Notes: generated from the letters alone by a model not told the origin. Shown: positions 7,477 through 16,510, numbered from the stretch's first letter. The stretch is DNA of 64,000 bases from Haloplanus rubicundus (GCF_003342675.1 NZ_CP031148.1:2852001-2916000); one strand, 5' to 3'. Numbers and translations are program-made.

Positions 7477-10313
7477 TCCCAGAACGACTGCGTCCGCGCG
7501 TACTGGCGCTCCTGTTCGAGGATGTCCCGGTAGAAGTCGGCCTCGTTCTCGCGGAGTTTGGCGATGATCCGGGCGGCGTTGTGCGGGCCGACGCCGCGGG
7601 CGGCCATGGCGACGACGGCCTGCTTGCCGTGGCTCTGGACGAGGTTCGCCGACCGGTAGGCGCGTTCGGTCAGCCGCTCCTGTTCCTCGTCTTTCTCCCC
7701 GGCGCGCACCGCCTTCACCGCCTCCTCGTCCCACGGATTCAGGGCGGCGACTCGCGTCGACTCACACTCCGGACACCGCGGCTGGTCCGGGACGCGTTTC
7801 ACCTTCGTCTTCCGCGTCCACTCCGTGCAGTGGAGGCAGGCGAGGATCACCCGGTCCTCGTGGATCCGCTCTTTCAGCGTCTCGACGACGCTCGCGTCCG
7901 CGTTCTCGGGGACGAGGAGTTCGCGCCCGCTCGACCGCCCACCGGTGCCGATGGGCGTCAGTTCCCGCGCCGTGACGAGGTCGACCTCGCCCGACTGGAT
8001 CCGCTCCAGCACCGCGGCCGCTTCCTCGACGGCGAGGTCGGTGTGGAACACCTCACGGACCGCCTCGTCGTAGACGGGCGTGTCCTCCAGCGCCGCGAGC
8101 AGGCGGTCGGCGCCGAAGCGGCCCTGCCCCTGATACCGCTTGAGCGCACCGAACTTCGCGGCCACCTGCGCGAGCGTGAACTTCAGCGTCCCCGAGTTCT
8201 TGAGCGCGAGTTCGAGCAGGCTCTCGACGTGGCCGGGGTCCGTCGTCTCCAGCACTTCCACCACGTCGCTCGGGCCGGTGCGGCCGGGCACCTCCAGTTC
8301 GATCCGGTAGGGGTCGACCTCCATCCCGACCGACGAGCCGGTCTTCTGTCCGACGAGCGCGGAGCAGAGGCGCCCGAGCGTCTCGTTCACCTCGTGACCG
8401 AAGGCGGCGTCGACGACGACGGTCCGGCCCTGACCCTCGACGACGATTCGGTCGTTCGTCGGCGTCGGCGCGCCCGTCTCGACCTGCCGCTCCACCGGAG
8501 CGAGCGCCTCGGTCAGGGTGCGCTCGTCGCCCGGATACCGGGGCAGGAACTCGCGGGCGACGGCGATCCGGTCGCCACCGGTTTCGAACTGCCCAGCCGC
8601 GACGCCGCGCATCTCGCCGACTTCGCCGGCGACGGCCGCGGGGACGGGAATCTCCGACCCCGTCCACGACGGCACCTCGCCCGCCGGGTCCTCGATGGGC
8701 GTCACCTCCACCCGCGTCTCCTCCTCGTCGACTTCCGTGATGCGCCACATCTCGCCGCGCTGGATGAACGTCTCGCCCGGCGTCGCGAAGTTGAGGACGA
8801 ACTTCTCGTCCAGCGTCCCGACCGTCTCCCGCGAGGAGAGGTCGTACACCTCGTAGGTCTCCTCGTCGGGGATCATCGAGAGGTTGGCGTAGAAGTAGCG
8901 CCACGTCCCCCCCGACTTCTCCAGCCGGTCGGCCTCTTCCTCCAGCCACAGGAGGCGGTTGCCCGAGAGTTCGCGCACCACCTCGCGGAACCCCGCCTCG
9001 GAGAGGTCACGGAAGGGGTACGCCCGCGTCAGCGTCTCGTAGGCGTCGCGGGCGTCGATTTCGCCGTGGTCCATCACGAGGCCGACGGTCTGGTTCGCCA
9101 CGACGTCCAGACTGCCGTGGTGGATCGCGGCGGGTTCCACCTCGCCCGCGACGGCCCGGCGGGCGATGGCCAGCGCCTCGAACGTGTCGTCCGGGTGATC
9201 GACGAGGATGGTCCCCTCGGAGACGGCGTCGCGGCGGTGGCCCGCGCGGCCGACCCGCTGGAGCAGCCGGGCCACCTCCCGGGGGCTCCCGTACTGGACG
9301 ACGTGATCCACCCGCCCCACGTCGATGCCGAGTTCCATCGAGGAGGTACAGACGAGGCCGTCTATCTCGCCGCTCTTGAACGCCTCCTCCACGTCGATGC
9401 GGGCCTCCTTCGAGAGCGAGCCGTGGTGGACGCCGATGGGGGCGTCGAGTCGTTTGAACCGCGATCCCAGCGCCTCCGCCGTCTGCCGGGTGTTGACGAA
9501 CACCAGCGTCGACTCGTTCTCGGCGACGATGTCCCGAATCGCGCGGACGTGGCTGGCGATGTCAACGTCGGTCGCGAGTTCGCCCGCCAGTCGCTCGTCC
9601 TCGTCGGTCGGGTCGGGGTTCCGGACCCGGAAGTCGACGTTCGTACCGGCGTCTACCTCCACGAGCGTACAGCCCCGGTCGCCAGTGAGGAACTTGCCCA
9701 CCTCCGCGGGCGATCCGACCGTCGCCGAGAGGCCGATGCGCTGGAAGGGATCGGCCAGGTTCCGGAGGCGTTCGAGACCCACCGTCAACTGCGCGCCACG
9801 CTTCGAGGAGGCGAGTTCGTGCACCTCGTCGACGACGACGTGTTCCACGTCCGAGAGTGCTTTCCGGAGCTTTTCGCCCGTCAGCATCGCCTGCAGCGTC
9901 TCCGGCGTCGTCACCAGCACGTCCGGCGGGTCGTCGGCCTGCTTGCTCCGCTGGTACTGCGTGGTGTCGCCGTGACGGACGTCCACCTCGACGTCGAGAT
10001 ACTCGCCCCACCAGTCGAGGCGTTCGCGCATGTCGCGGTTGAGCGCCCGGAGGGGCGTGATGTAGAGCGCCGAGACCCCGAAGCGGTCCTCCGCACGGTG
10101 GATCGAATCGAAGACGGGGAGCATCGCCGTCTCCGTCTTGCCCGTCCCCGTCGGCGCGAGGACGAGGGCGTTCTCGCCGGCGGCGAGGGGCGGGATCGCG
10201 CGGCGCTGTGGCTCCGTCGGCGTCGAGAAGCCACGTTCGGAGAGCGCCGCCCGCACCCGGTCGCCGAGGTGGGTGAAGGCGTCCATCCCGGCGACCGGCG
10301 TCCCGTCTGCCAT
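7473..10313 (-). CDS. lhr: Lhr-type DEAD/DEAH helicase
   Basis: A 946-residue superfamily-2 ATP-dependent helicase of the Lhr (large helicase-related) family, which unwinds forked or hybrid nucleic acids in repair. Motifs in order: Q-like TPTEPQRRAIPPL, Walker A APTGTGKTE (about residue 53), Walker B VVVDEVHEL, motif III GLSAT, and motif VI LLQRVGRAGHR. The middle and C-terminal regions carry the Lhr winged-helix and beta-barrel domains, and a zinc ribbon (CLHC...CPEC) lies near residue 850. The start at 10313 (MADGTPVAGMDAF) is preferred to an upstream ATG because 10314-10404 is the divergent promoter gap. Confidence 0.94.
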   Translation of the reverse strand: MADGTPVAGMDAFTHLGDRVRAALSERGFSTPTEPQRRAIPPLAAGENALVLAPTGTGKTETAMLPVFDSIHRAEDRFGVSALYITPLRALNRDMRERLDWWGEYLDVEVDVRHGDTTQYQRSKQADDPPDVLVTTPETLQAMLTGEKLRKALSDVEHVVVDEVHELASSKRGAQLTVGLERLRNLADPFQRIGLSATVGSPAEVGKFLTGDRGCTLVEVDAGTNVDFRVRNPDPTDEDERLAGELATDVDIASHVRAIRDIVAENESTLVFVNTRQTAEALGSRFKRLDAPIGVHHGSLSKEARIDVEEAFKSGEIDGLVCTSSMELGIDVGRVDHVVQYGSPREVARLLQRVGRAGHRRDAVSEGTILVDHPDDTFEALAIARRAVAGEVEPAAIHHGSLDVVANQTVGLVMDHGEIDARDAYETLTRAYPFRDLSEAGFREVVRELSGNRLLWLEEEADRLEKSGGTWRYFYANLSMIPDEETYEVYDLSSRETVGTLDEKFVLNFATPGETFIQRGEMWRITEVDEEETRVEVTPIEDPAGEVPSWTGSEIPVPAAVAGEVGEMRGVAAGQFETGGDRIAVAREFLPRYPGDERTLTEALAPVERQVETGAPTPTNDRIVVEGQGRTVVVDAAFGHEVNETLGRLCSALVGQKTGSSVGMEVDPYRIELEVPGRTGPSDVVEVLETTDPGHVESLLELALKNSGTLKFTLAQVAAKFGALKRYQGQGRFGADRLLAALEDTPVYDEAVREVFHTDLAVEEAAAVLERIQSGEVDLVTARELTPIGTGGRSSGRELLVPENADASVVETLKERIHEDRVILACLHCTEWTRKTKVKRVPDQPRCPECESTRVAALNPWDEEAVKAVRAGEKDEEQERLTERAYRSANLVQSHGKQAVVAMAARGVGPHNAARIIAKLRENEADFYRDILEQERQYARTQSFWD

Positions 10314-10404
10314 CGGCCCCCGTAACGGTCCGAGCGGATTAAGACCACCGTTCGTGGGGCGAGTCGGCCACAAGGATTAGTCCGTCGGCGAACAACACGT
10401 CTGC

Positions 10405-10758
10405 ATGCCCGTTCCATTCGTCGGCGCGCTCGTCACGTTCGTCGTCAGTGCGCTCGTCGGCGGCCTCGCCATCTACGTGGGCGCGCGGGTCGTCGCGGAC
10501 GTCGACGACTACGGCCGTGCGGTCGTCACGGCCCTCCTCGGCGCCCTCGGCTGGGCGGTCGTCTCGTGGCTTCCGCTGATCGGCCCCGTCGTCGCCCTGA
10601 TCGTCTGGATCGGCGTCCTGAAGTGGCGCTACCCCGGCGGCTGGGGGACGGCCGCCGTGATGGGACTCGTCGCCTGGATCGCGGCGCTGGTCATCCTCTT
10701 CGTCGTGAACGCCGCGTTCGGCGTCGGCATCGGCGCGTTCGGCGTGCCGGGCGCGTAG
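10405..10758 (+). CDS. Small integral membrane protein (3-4 helices)
   Basis: A 117-residue, almost wholly hydrophobic protein with three to four predicted transmembrane helices (about residues 5-28, 40-65, 78-105), separated by a short acidic loop RVVADVDDYGR. It has no catalytic motif. It is divergent from lhr and convergent with the RPA-associated phosphoesterase gene. I recognise it only as a haloarchaeal membrane protein of unknown role. Confidence 0.78.
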   Translation: MPVPFVGALVTFVVSALVGGLAIYVGARVVADVDDYGRAVVTALLGALGWAVVSWLPLIGPVVALIVWIGVLKWRYPGGWGTAAVMGLVAWIAALVILFVVNAAFGVGIGAFGVPGA

Positions 10759-10769
10759 GCCGGGCGCCG

Positions 10770-11528
10770 TCACACCCGCCGGTACGCGCCCAGCCGCGTC
10801 CCGTCGAGCAGGTACGCCTCCGCGTCGTCGGCGAGGCCGTCGGGGAGAAACGGCGAGAGAAACGTCTGCCCGTCGACGTTGATCCACGTCCCGCCCGAGC
10901 GGTCGTTGAACGCCGGGAAGACGACGAGTTCGGAGTCCCCCCAGCCCAGCGACTCGGGCGCCACCTCGAAGTGGTCGGCGAAGGGTTCGAGGCGGAGGCG
11001 GCCCCGGAGCCACGCCTTCTCCGTCCGGCCGCCGCCCACCGCGTCCTCCAGCCGAACCTGCGGGTGTTCGTGGCCCATACACACCGTCTCGGCGCCGAGG
11101 ACCGCCCGGTCGGGCCAGGTGTGGCCGTGGACGAACCCCACGTCCCCCAGTCGCAGGCCGCCGGCGTCGGCCACCTCGATCCGGTCGTAGGCGTCCGCGA
11201 CGCCGCCGTCGTGGTTGCCGGGGACGAGCGTCAGCGGAACGGCCAGCGCGTCGAGCAGTCGCTCCACCTCGTCGCGCTCGCCCTCGCCGGGGTCGCCGAT
11301 CCGGTGGACTAGGTCGCCGACGACGACGACGCGGTCCGGCGACACGCGATCACGGAGCGCACACAGGCGTGCGCGGCGACCGTCGGCGTCGCTCCGGAGT
11401 TCGACGCCGCGCTCGTAGCGGAGGCCGGCCTCGATGCCGGCGTGGTAGTCGGCGACGACGAGCGCGCGCTCGGCGCCGCAGTCCGCGACGGCGGCCGGCG
11501 CTCCGGGCACCGGTTCGACGAGCGCCAT
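10770..11528 (-). CDS. rpe: Metallophosphoesterase of the rpa1 operon (Rpe)
   Basis: A 252-residue calcineurin-like phosphoesterase. Metal-binding motifs are in order: VADYHAG (DxH) near 27, GDLVH near 97, GNHD near 127, HGH near 158 and GHEHP near 176. Its start is 4 bases beyond the stop of rpap1, making it the third gene of the operon. In Haloferax volcanii the rpa1 operon is known to contain rpa1, rpap1 and an RPA-associated phosphoesterase (rpe) in this order; naming here rests on that matching order. The substrate is unknown. Confidence 0.9.
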   Translation of the reverse strand: MALVEPVPGAPAAVADCGAERALVVADYHAGIEAGLRYERGVELRSDADGRRARLCALRDRVSPDRVVVVGDLVHRIGDPGEGERDEVERLLDALAVPLTLVPGNHDGGVADAYDRIEVADAGGLRLGDVGFVHGHTWPDRAVLGAETVCMGHEHPQVRLEDAVGGGRTEKAWLRGRLRLEPFADHFEVAPESLGWGDSELVVFPAFNDRSGGTWINVDGQTFLSPFLPDGLADDAEAYLLDGTRLGAYRRV

Positions 11529-11532
11529 CCGC

Positions 11533-13170
11533 TCAGATCGCTTTCAACCGATCTTCGCTCGGCTCGTAACACTTCCCGCTCATCAGCGCGTCCTCGATGG
11601 CGTCGGCGACAGCGCCCGGATCGGCGCCGTACTCCTCGACCACCGCGGCGACCACCTCGTCGTGGGGCGCGCCGTCGCCGTCGTCGAGGTCCGACATGGC
11701 GTCGACGGCTGCGGCTTCGAGGTCCACGTCGGCAGCCGCGTCGGCGTCGGCGGCGTCGGACCCCGTGTCAGCGTCAGCGTCGGCGGCGTCGGACCCCGTG
11801 TCAGCGTCAGCGTCGGCGTCGCCGTCGGCGTCGCCGTCGGCATCCGCGTCGGCCGCGGCCCCCGCCTCGGCCGACGCCTCGTCCAGTTCCTCCGGCCCCG
11901 GAACGTCGATGCCGGCCTCGCCCGGATCGTCGACTTCTGCGCCGCTCTCGAAGCCCACGTCGAACTCCTCCTCGACCTCGCGACGCTCCTCCTCGTCGAG
12001 TTCGTAGAGGTCGTCTTCGGAGTCGCCGGCGTCGAAGTCACCGATGGCATCCTCGGAGTCGCCGGCGTCGAACTCGCCGAGGGTGTCGTCCGCCGCCGAT
12101 GCGTCCGCCGCCGATGCGTCCGCTGCCGATTCGTCCGCCGCCGATGCGTCCGCTGCCGATTCGTCCGTTGCCGATGCGTCCGCTGCCGATTCGTCCGCCG
12201 CCGATGCGTCCGCTGCCGATTCGTCCGCCGCCGATGCGTCCGCCGCCGACGCATCCGACTCGTCCGTCGCCGTGGCGTCGGCCGTCGTCGCGTCCGCGGA
12301 CGCGTCGCTCGGCCTCGAGGTAGCCGGCTCGTCCGTCGCCGTCTCGGCTTCCGTCGTCGTGGTGTCGGCAGTCGACGCCGCCGTCGATTCGACCGCCGCC
12401 GGTTCGGCGGTGGCCGGGGCGTCGTCGGGCGACGCCCGCCGAACGGCCTCCGGAAGCGGGCCGAGTGACGTGGTGCCCGCGTCGTCGGGCGCCACGTCGA
12501 GCGCCCGCACCTCGTCGCGGTCGCCGGCGACGACTTCGAGGGCGTCGAGGGCGACTTCCCGCACGGCGTCGAGGTAGGCGACCGTCGTCCCGTAGTGGTC
12601 GAGGGCGACCGGGATGCCCGCAGCCAGCGACTCGTCGTAGCCGCGGTCCAGCAGGGCCGCCGCCAACTCGTCGCCCCGTTCGTCCATGGCGAGCGCGTCG
12701 GCCATCGCCGCGACGCGGCGGAGCGTCGCCTCGGCGGCCGAGACGGTCCACCGGTCTCGCGTCTCGGCGTCGACGGTCGATACGCTCTCCGGACGAACCG
12801 AGGTGTACACCCGGTCGCTATCCTCGGGCTGGAAGGTTCGGCCCTTGCCCGTGAGCGCGACGAAGGCCGGCGGGTCGGTCCGCTCGAAGAAGGCCGCGGC
12901 GTCGGGCTGGTACTGCCCGGCGTAGGAGACGAAGGCGCCGGTCGGGTCGACGACGCGGGCGCGGAGCACGTCGTCGTTGACCGACTCCACCTCCGTGAGG
13001 ACGCCGACGGCGAACAGCCGGTTCACCCGCGCGCCGGTGGGCGTGACGACGTACTTCGGCGCCCGCTCCTCGTCGCTCTCGGCGTAGGAGAGGGTGGCGT
13101 CGTCGAACTCGGCGGCGAAGAGGCGATAGGCCACCTCGCGGCGGCCGGGACCGTCGTCGGAGGCGCTCAT
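11533..13170 (-). CDS. rpap1: RPA-associated protein Rpap1 with expanded acidic repeat
   Basis: A 545-residue partner of the single-stranded DNA-binding protein RPA1. An OB-fold-like N-terminal half (about 1-190: EVAYRLFAAEFDDATL, FVSYAGQYQPDAAAFF) is followed by a very long Ala/Asp/Ser/Thr linker (about 235-480) and a C-terminal winged-helix-like segment (MSDLDDGDGAPHDEVV to the end). The linker holds eleven 5-residue units alternating ADASA and ADESA (about 306-360). Its ATG overlaps the rpa1 stop by 4 bases, so the two are translationally coupled. Family and context together make the assignment firm. Confidence 0.9.
   Translation of the reverse strand: MSASDDGPGRREVAYRLFAAEFDDATLSYAESDEERAPKYVVTPTGARVNRLFAVGVLTEVESVNDDVLRARVVDPTGAFVSYAGQYQPDAAAFFERTDPPAFVALTGKGRTFQPEDSDRVYTSVRPESVSTVDAETRDRWTVSAAEATLRRVAAMADALAMDERGDELAAALLDRGYDESLAAGIPVALDHYGTTVAYLDAVREVALDALEVVAGDRDEVRALDVAPDDAGTTSLGPLPEAVRRASPDDAPATAEPAAVESTAASTADTTTTEAETATDEPATSRPSDASADATTADATATDESDASAADASAADESAADASAADESAADASATDESAADASAADESAADASAADASAADDTLGEFDAGDSEDAIGDFDAGDSEDDLYELDEEERREVEEEFDVGFESGAEVDDPGEAGIDVPGPEELDEASAEAGAAADADADGDADGDADADADTGSDAADADADTGSDAADADAAADVDLEAAAVDAMSDLDDGDGAPHDEVVAAVVEEYGADPGAVADAIEDALMSGKCYEPSEDRLKAI
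11736..11850 (-). repeat. Acidic Asp/Ala-coding repeats in rpap1
   Basis: A roughly 33-base segment (core gcggcgtcggaccccgtgtc followed by agcgtcagcgtcg) occurs twice in a row, then short gtcggc/gcc units follow. On the coding strand it encodes alternating Asp/Ala runs with a repeated TGSDAA element. It lies in the linker of Rpap1, separate from the 15-base array at 12091-12255, and likely arose by replication slippage. Confidence 0.7.
12091..12255 (-). repeat. 15-bp tandem repeat array inside rpap1
   Basis: Eleven tandem copies of a 15-base unit (consensus cgccgccgatgcgtc, alternating with cgctgccgattcgtc) encode ADASA/ADESA pentads in the linker of Rpap1. The unit length is a multiple of three, so copy number can vary without a frameshift. 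Alternation of the two variants gives a 30-base higher-order period. Confidence 0.9.
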
Positions 13171-14441
13171 CGCGCCACCCCCGCGAGGAGTTCGCTCGCC
13201 CGGTCCGCCGGGTCGTCCGCGCTCTCCGCGAACTCGTCGGCGTCGAGGTTGGCGCCGTACTCGTCGACCGAGAGCGATCCCCGGACCCGGTACTCGCGGC
13301 CGACGATGCGGTCACGGATTTCGTCCGCCACCACTTCCTTGTCCATCGCGTCCCGGGCCGCGCGCTTCGCGTCCTCGACTCCGCCGCCGTACACCGCGGC
13401 GGTCAGGTCGGTGTCGAGGACGGCCGTCACCGTCCCCGTTCCGTCGTCGAGGATGGCCTTCACGCGCAGGTCGTCCTCGCCCTCGACGTCGCCGTGGGCG
13501 CGACACTGCCCGTTCTGGACGACGCGCCCACACTCCGGACACCGCTCGATCAGGCCGGAGCCGTCGCGCACCTCGATGACGTTGCCGACGAGTTCCACGT
13601 CGAACAGGCCGCCCGAGTCGACGGCCTCGCCGACGCCCATGTGGGGCGCCGTCGCGGGCGCGGTAATCTCGCGGTCCAGCCGCCGAACCGTCGAGAACTC
13701 CGTGACGTTCACCTGCGGCACGCCGCGATACTCGCGGACGTACACGTCTTCGAGACGGACCGACGCTCCCTCTTCGACGTCGGCGTGGGGATCCCAGTCG
13801 GTCAGCGGGAGCCGCGCCGTCTCGTCGGCGACGACGCCCGAGAGGATTTCCGTCTCGCCGTCGCGGCCGTCGATGGTCCGGCGGTCGAGTTCCTGTACCG
13901 TCACCTCGACGGCCCGCCCGCGGTCGCCGGGTTCGAGGTCGACCAGGTCGCGGTCGCCACCCACCTCGTACGGCGTCTCGATCGCCTCCGACGCCGCGGC
14001 GACGGTGGTGTTCGTCCCCAGATTCAGTTCGGGCCGGCCCTCCCACTCGCGGACGTTCGCGTTGCCCACGGTGATCGAGTCGCCGGGTTCGAAGTCGAAC
14101 TCCTCCCACGCGGTGTAGGAGATGCGTCCCGTCGCGTCCGCGAACTCGCCCTCGCGGATCACCTGATCCTCGCCCTGGTAGCGGATGGAGCGGGTCCCCT
14201 TCGTGAGCACCCGGACCGTCGCGGTGACGGAGCCGTCGTCCGGCGTCACGTCGGCGACGGACTTGGCCGTCGGTGCCGACGACGAGGAACCGCCGTCGCC
14301 GCCGTGTTTGCGGCGGATGCTCGCCTTGGCTTCCTCGACTGGGACGTTGTACTCCAGCAGGCTCTGCAGGTCCTCTTTGACCTCCGCTTTGTCTACGCCG
14401 AGGTCGGAGGCGAGTTCCTCGGCATGATCGTCGACGTTCAT
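13167..14441 (-). CDS. rpa1: Replication protein A, RPA1-type (OB folds plus zinc finger)
   Basis: A 424-residue single-stranded DNA-binding protein for replication and repair. After an N-terminal helical segment it has OB-fold repeats (VTATVRVLTKGTRSIRY; AVEVTVQELDRRTIDG; VELVGNVIEVRDGSG) and a zinc finger CPECGRVVQNGQCRAHG (Cx2C...Cx2H) about residue 305. The start is set at MNVDDHAEEL (14441); a TATA-like tttttat on the minus strand about 30 bases upstream supports it over the ATG nine codons earlier. It heads the rpa1-rpap1-rpe operon. The three-OB length and zinc finger point to the RPA1 rather than the shorter RPA3 type. Confidence 0.93.
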   Translation of the reverse strand: MNVDDHAEELASDLGVDKAEVKEDLQSLLEYNVPVEEAKASIRRKHGGDGGSSSSAPTAKSVADVTPDDGSVTATVRVLTKGTRSIRYQGEDQVIREGEFADATGRISYTAWEEFDFEPGDSITVGNANVREWEGRPELNLGTNTTVAAASEAIETPYEVGGDRDLVDLEPGDRGRAVEVTVQELDRRTIDGRDGETEILSGVVADETARLPLTDWDPHADVEEGASVRLEDVYVREYRGVPQVNVTEFSTVRRLDREITAPATAPHMGVGEAVDSGGLFDVELVGNVIEVRDGSGLIERCPECGRVVQNGQCRAHGDVEGEDDLRVKAILDDGTGTVTAVLDTDLTAAVYGGGVEDAKRAARDAMDKEVVADEIRDRIVGREYRVRGSLSVDEYGANLDADEFAESADDPADRASELLAGVAR

Positions 14442-14488
14442 CGGGTGGGGCGTTGGTCGTGCCGGCATAAAAAACGACGACTCCCGAC

Positions 14489-14581
14489 CTTTTGCTGCGG
14501 TCGCTCGCTTCGCTCGCTCCCTGGCAAAAGCTCGATCAAAAGCCGTCGTCCCTCCCTCCGCGAGACGGCGAGCCGTCTCGC
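14489..14581. repeat. Intergenic palindromic repeats (REP-like)
   Basis: The gap between rpa1 and the second DUF2071 gene holds two inverted repeats. One pairs cttttgc (14489-14495) with gcaaaag (14524-14530) around a ctcgcttcgctcgctcc core. The other is a perfect 10-bp hairpin, gcgagacggc (14560-14569) / gccgtctcgc (14572-14581). A further gctcgctccctgcggtcactcgc stretch follows. Such GCTCGC-rich palindromes recur between haloarchaeal genes; function unknown. Confidence 0.6.
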
Positions 14582-14683
14582 TTCGGTCGGTTCTCGGCCC
14601 GCTCGCTCCCTGCGGTCACTCGCGGTCGACGAACTAGTCGACAGCCGGCGTCAGACCGAAGTCGCTGCGCGCCAACTCCGACC

Positions 14684-15442
14684 GTGCCACCCGTCCTCAC
14701 CGTCACCGGGCGCGACGTGCTGTTCGCTCACTGGCCTCTCGACTCGGCCGTCGTCGAGTCCCGCGTCCCCGACGCCCTCGACGTGGCGACGTTCGACGGG
14801 TCCGCGTGGGTGAGCGCACTCGCCATCGAGGTGCGCGGCTTCGGTCCCGGACCGGTCCGACTCCCGCGGCGGCTGGAGCGGGGACTCCCCCAACTCGTCT
14901 TCCGGACGTACGTCACGCTGGACGGACAGTTGGGTGTCTACTTCCTCTCGCTCGACACCGGCGCGCGACTCCCGGCGGCGGTCGGGCGGCGGGCGTTCGG
15001 CATCCCCATCCACCGCGCGTCGATGCGGATAACCCGTCGGGACGAGACGGTGACGTTCCGGAGCCGGCGCGACGGAGACCCGCCGGCCGTCTTCCACGCA
15101 CGATATCGGCCGACTGGGGAGCCGTACCGGGCGGAACCGGACTCCTTCGAGGCGTTCGGCATCGAGCATTTCCGGTACTTCCTGCCGGCGGACGAGGACC
15201 GGCGCGTGGGGACCGGGCGACGCTCCGGTGGGGGCGTACGGGTCGGCGAACTCGACCGGGAGCCGTGGGACCTCCGGTCGGTGGACGCGACGATACGGGC
15301 GAACGGCCTCTTCGAGGCGGCCGATCTGCCGGCGCCGACGGCCGATCCGGTCGTCCACTACAGTCCCGGGTTCGAGATGCGGGTCGAACCGCTCCGGGCC
15401 GCGTCGACCACCGAAAGCGGTTTGCGCCCCGACGCGAAGTGA
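14684..15442 (+). CDS. DUF2071 (YqjF-like) protein, copy 2
   Basis: A 252-residue paralogue of the protein at 6784-7476. It shares the opening RDVLFAHWPLDSAVVESRVPD, the segment QLVFRTYV, VYFLSLDTGARLP, and the closing VHYSPGFEM. The start is GTG at 14684 (VPPVLTVTGRDV), the last start before the conserved domain; upstream is palindromic non-coding sequence. A short insertion (GTGRRSGGG, about residue 180) and a C-terminal extension distinguish it from copy 1. Only 5 bases separate it from the riboflavin reductase gene, so the two are probably cotranscribed. Function unknown. Confidence 0.85.
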   Translation: MPPVLTVTGRDVLFAHWPLDSAVVESRVPDALDVATFDGSAWVSALAIEVRGFGPGPVRLPRRLERGLPQLVFRTYVTLDGQLGVYFLSLDTGARLPAAVGRRAFGIPIHRASMRITRRDETVTFRSRRDGDPPAVFHARYRPTGEPYRAEPDSFEAFGIEHFRYFLPADEDRRVGTGRRSGGGVRVGELDREPWDLRSVDATIRANGLFEAADLPAPTADPVVHYSPGFEMRVEPLRAASTTESGLRPDAK

Positions 15443-15447
15443 TCGGC

Positions 15448-16110
15448 ATGGAAGTCGTCGTCAACGCGGCGACGAGCGTGGACGGGAAGCTCTCGACCCA
15501 CGAGCGTCGACAGGTGCGCATCTCCGGCGACGCGGATTTCGACCGCGTCGACCGCCTGCGCGCGTCGGCCGACGCCGTCCTCGTCGGCGTCGGGACGGTC
15601 CTCGCGGACGACCCGCATCTCGGCGTGAAATCGGAGGACAGACGGGTCGAACGCCTGCGCAACGGGCGCCCCGCCAGCCCGGCGCGGGTCGTCGCCGACT
15701 CCCGCGCCCGTACGCCGTCGGACGCGACGCTGTTGAACGACGACGCCGAGACGTATCTGCTCGTCTCGGCGGCGGCGCCCGAGGACCGACTGGCAACCCT
15801 GCGCGACGTCGGCGCGACGGTGATCGAAGCGGGCGAGGAGCGGGTCGACCTGCCCGCCGCGCTGGACGCTCTCGAAGCCGAGGGGGTGGAGCGCCTGCTC
15901 GCCGAGGGCGGAGGCGAACTCATCTACTCGCTGTTCTCGTCCGGTCTCGTCGACGAGTTGAGCGTCTTCGTCGGCTCGCTCGTCGTCGGCGGACGGGACG
16001 CGCCGACGCTCGCCGACGGCGAGGGGTTCGTCGCGGACTTCCCGACGCTCGACCTCCGGAGCGTCGAACGCCTCGACGACGGCGTCGTGCTCACCTACCG
16101 GACGGAGTGA
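15448..16110 (+). CDS. arfC: Diaminoribosylamino-pyrimidinone phosphate reductase
   Basis: A 220-residue RibD C-terminal-type reductase that converts 2,5-diamino-6-ribosylamino-4(3H)-pyrimidinone 5'-phosphate to the ribitylamino form in archaeal riboflavin synthesis, using NAD(P)H. Evidence is the N-terminal VVVNAATSVDGKLST, the LVGVGTVLADDP segment (about 46), SPARVVADSRARTP, and the nucleotide-binding GGGELIYSLFSSGLVDEL near residue 150. It is free-standing, without a deaminase domain, as in archaea. It follows DUF2071 copy 2 by 5 bases. Confidence 0.9.
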   Translation: MEVVVNAATSVDGKLSTHERRQVRISGDADFDRVDRLRASADAVLVGVGTVLADDPHLGVKSEDRRVERLRNGRPASPARVVADSRARTPSDATLLNDDAETYLLVSAAAPEDRLATLRDVGATVIEAGEERVDLPAALDALEAEGVERLLAEGGGELIYSLFSSGLVDELSVFVGSLVVGGRDAPTLADGEGFVADFPTLDLRSVERLDDGVVLTYRTE

Positions 16111-16174
16111 CGGTCGTGCGCCCGGCCGCCCGAACGACTCAACCGTTAAGGGGTTCGCGTGGCTACGGGCTCGT

Positions 16175-16510
16175 ATGAGCAAATCGACCGCGGAGGGGGA
16201 ACCCATCCACGTCGAAGACGCCGACCACCTCGACGAACTCATCGCCGAGAACGCCGTCGTTCTCGTCGACTACTACGCCGACTGGTGTGGCCCCTGCAAG
16301 ATGCTGGAGCCGACGGTCGAGGAGATCGCGGCCGAAACCGAAGCCGTCGTTCTGAAAGTCGACATCGACGAACTGCAGGCGCTCGCTCAGGATCGGGGCA
16401 TCCGGAGCGTCCCGACGCTGGAGTTCTACGCGAACGGCGAGCAGGCCGAGCGACTCATCGGCGTCCAGGACAAGTCGAACCTCGTCGAGATCATCGACGA
16501 CCTCTCCTAA
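16175..16510 (+). CDS. trxA: Thioredoxin
   Basis: A 111-residue thioredoxin, a small cytoplasmic disulfide reductase. The active site WCGPC is at residues 37-41, with the cis-proline in RSVPTLEFY (about 76) and the buried Asp of VDYYADW. A short N-terminal acidic extension (MSKSTAEGEP) precedes the fold. The ATG at 16175 follows cgttaagg by about 25 bases, suggesting a short leader. It ends convergently with a doubtful small ORF. Confidence 0.95.
   Translation: MSKSTAEGEPIHVEDADHLDELIAENAVVLVDYYADWCGPCKMLEPTVEEIAAETEAVVLKVDIDELQALAQDRGIRSVPTLEFYANGEQAERLIGVQDKSNLVEIIDDLS

Noticed and set aside
7581..10325. Long plus-strand frame opposite the lhr helicase
   Set aside because: Arg-rich antisense translation of a well-supported helicase gene, no domain pattern.
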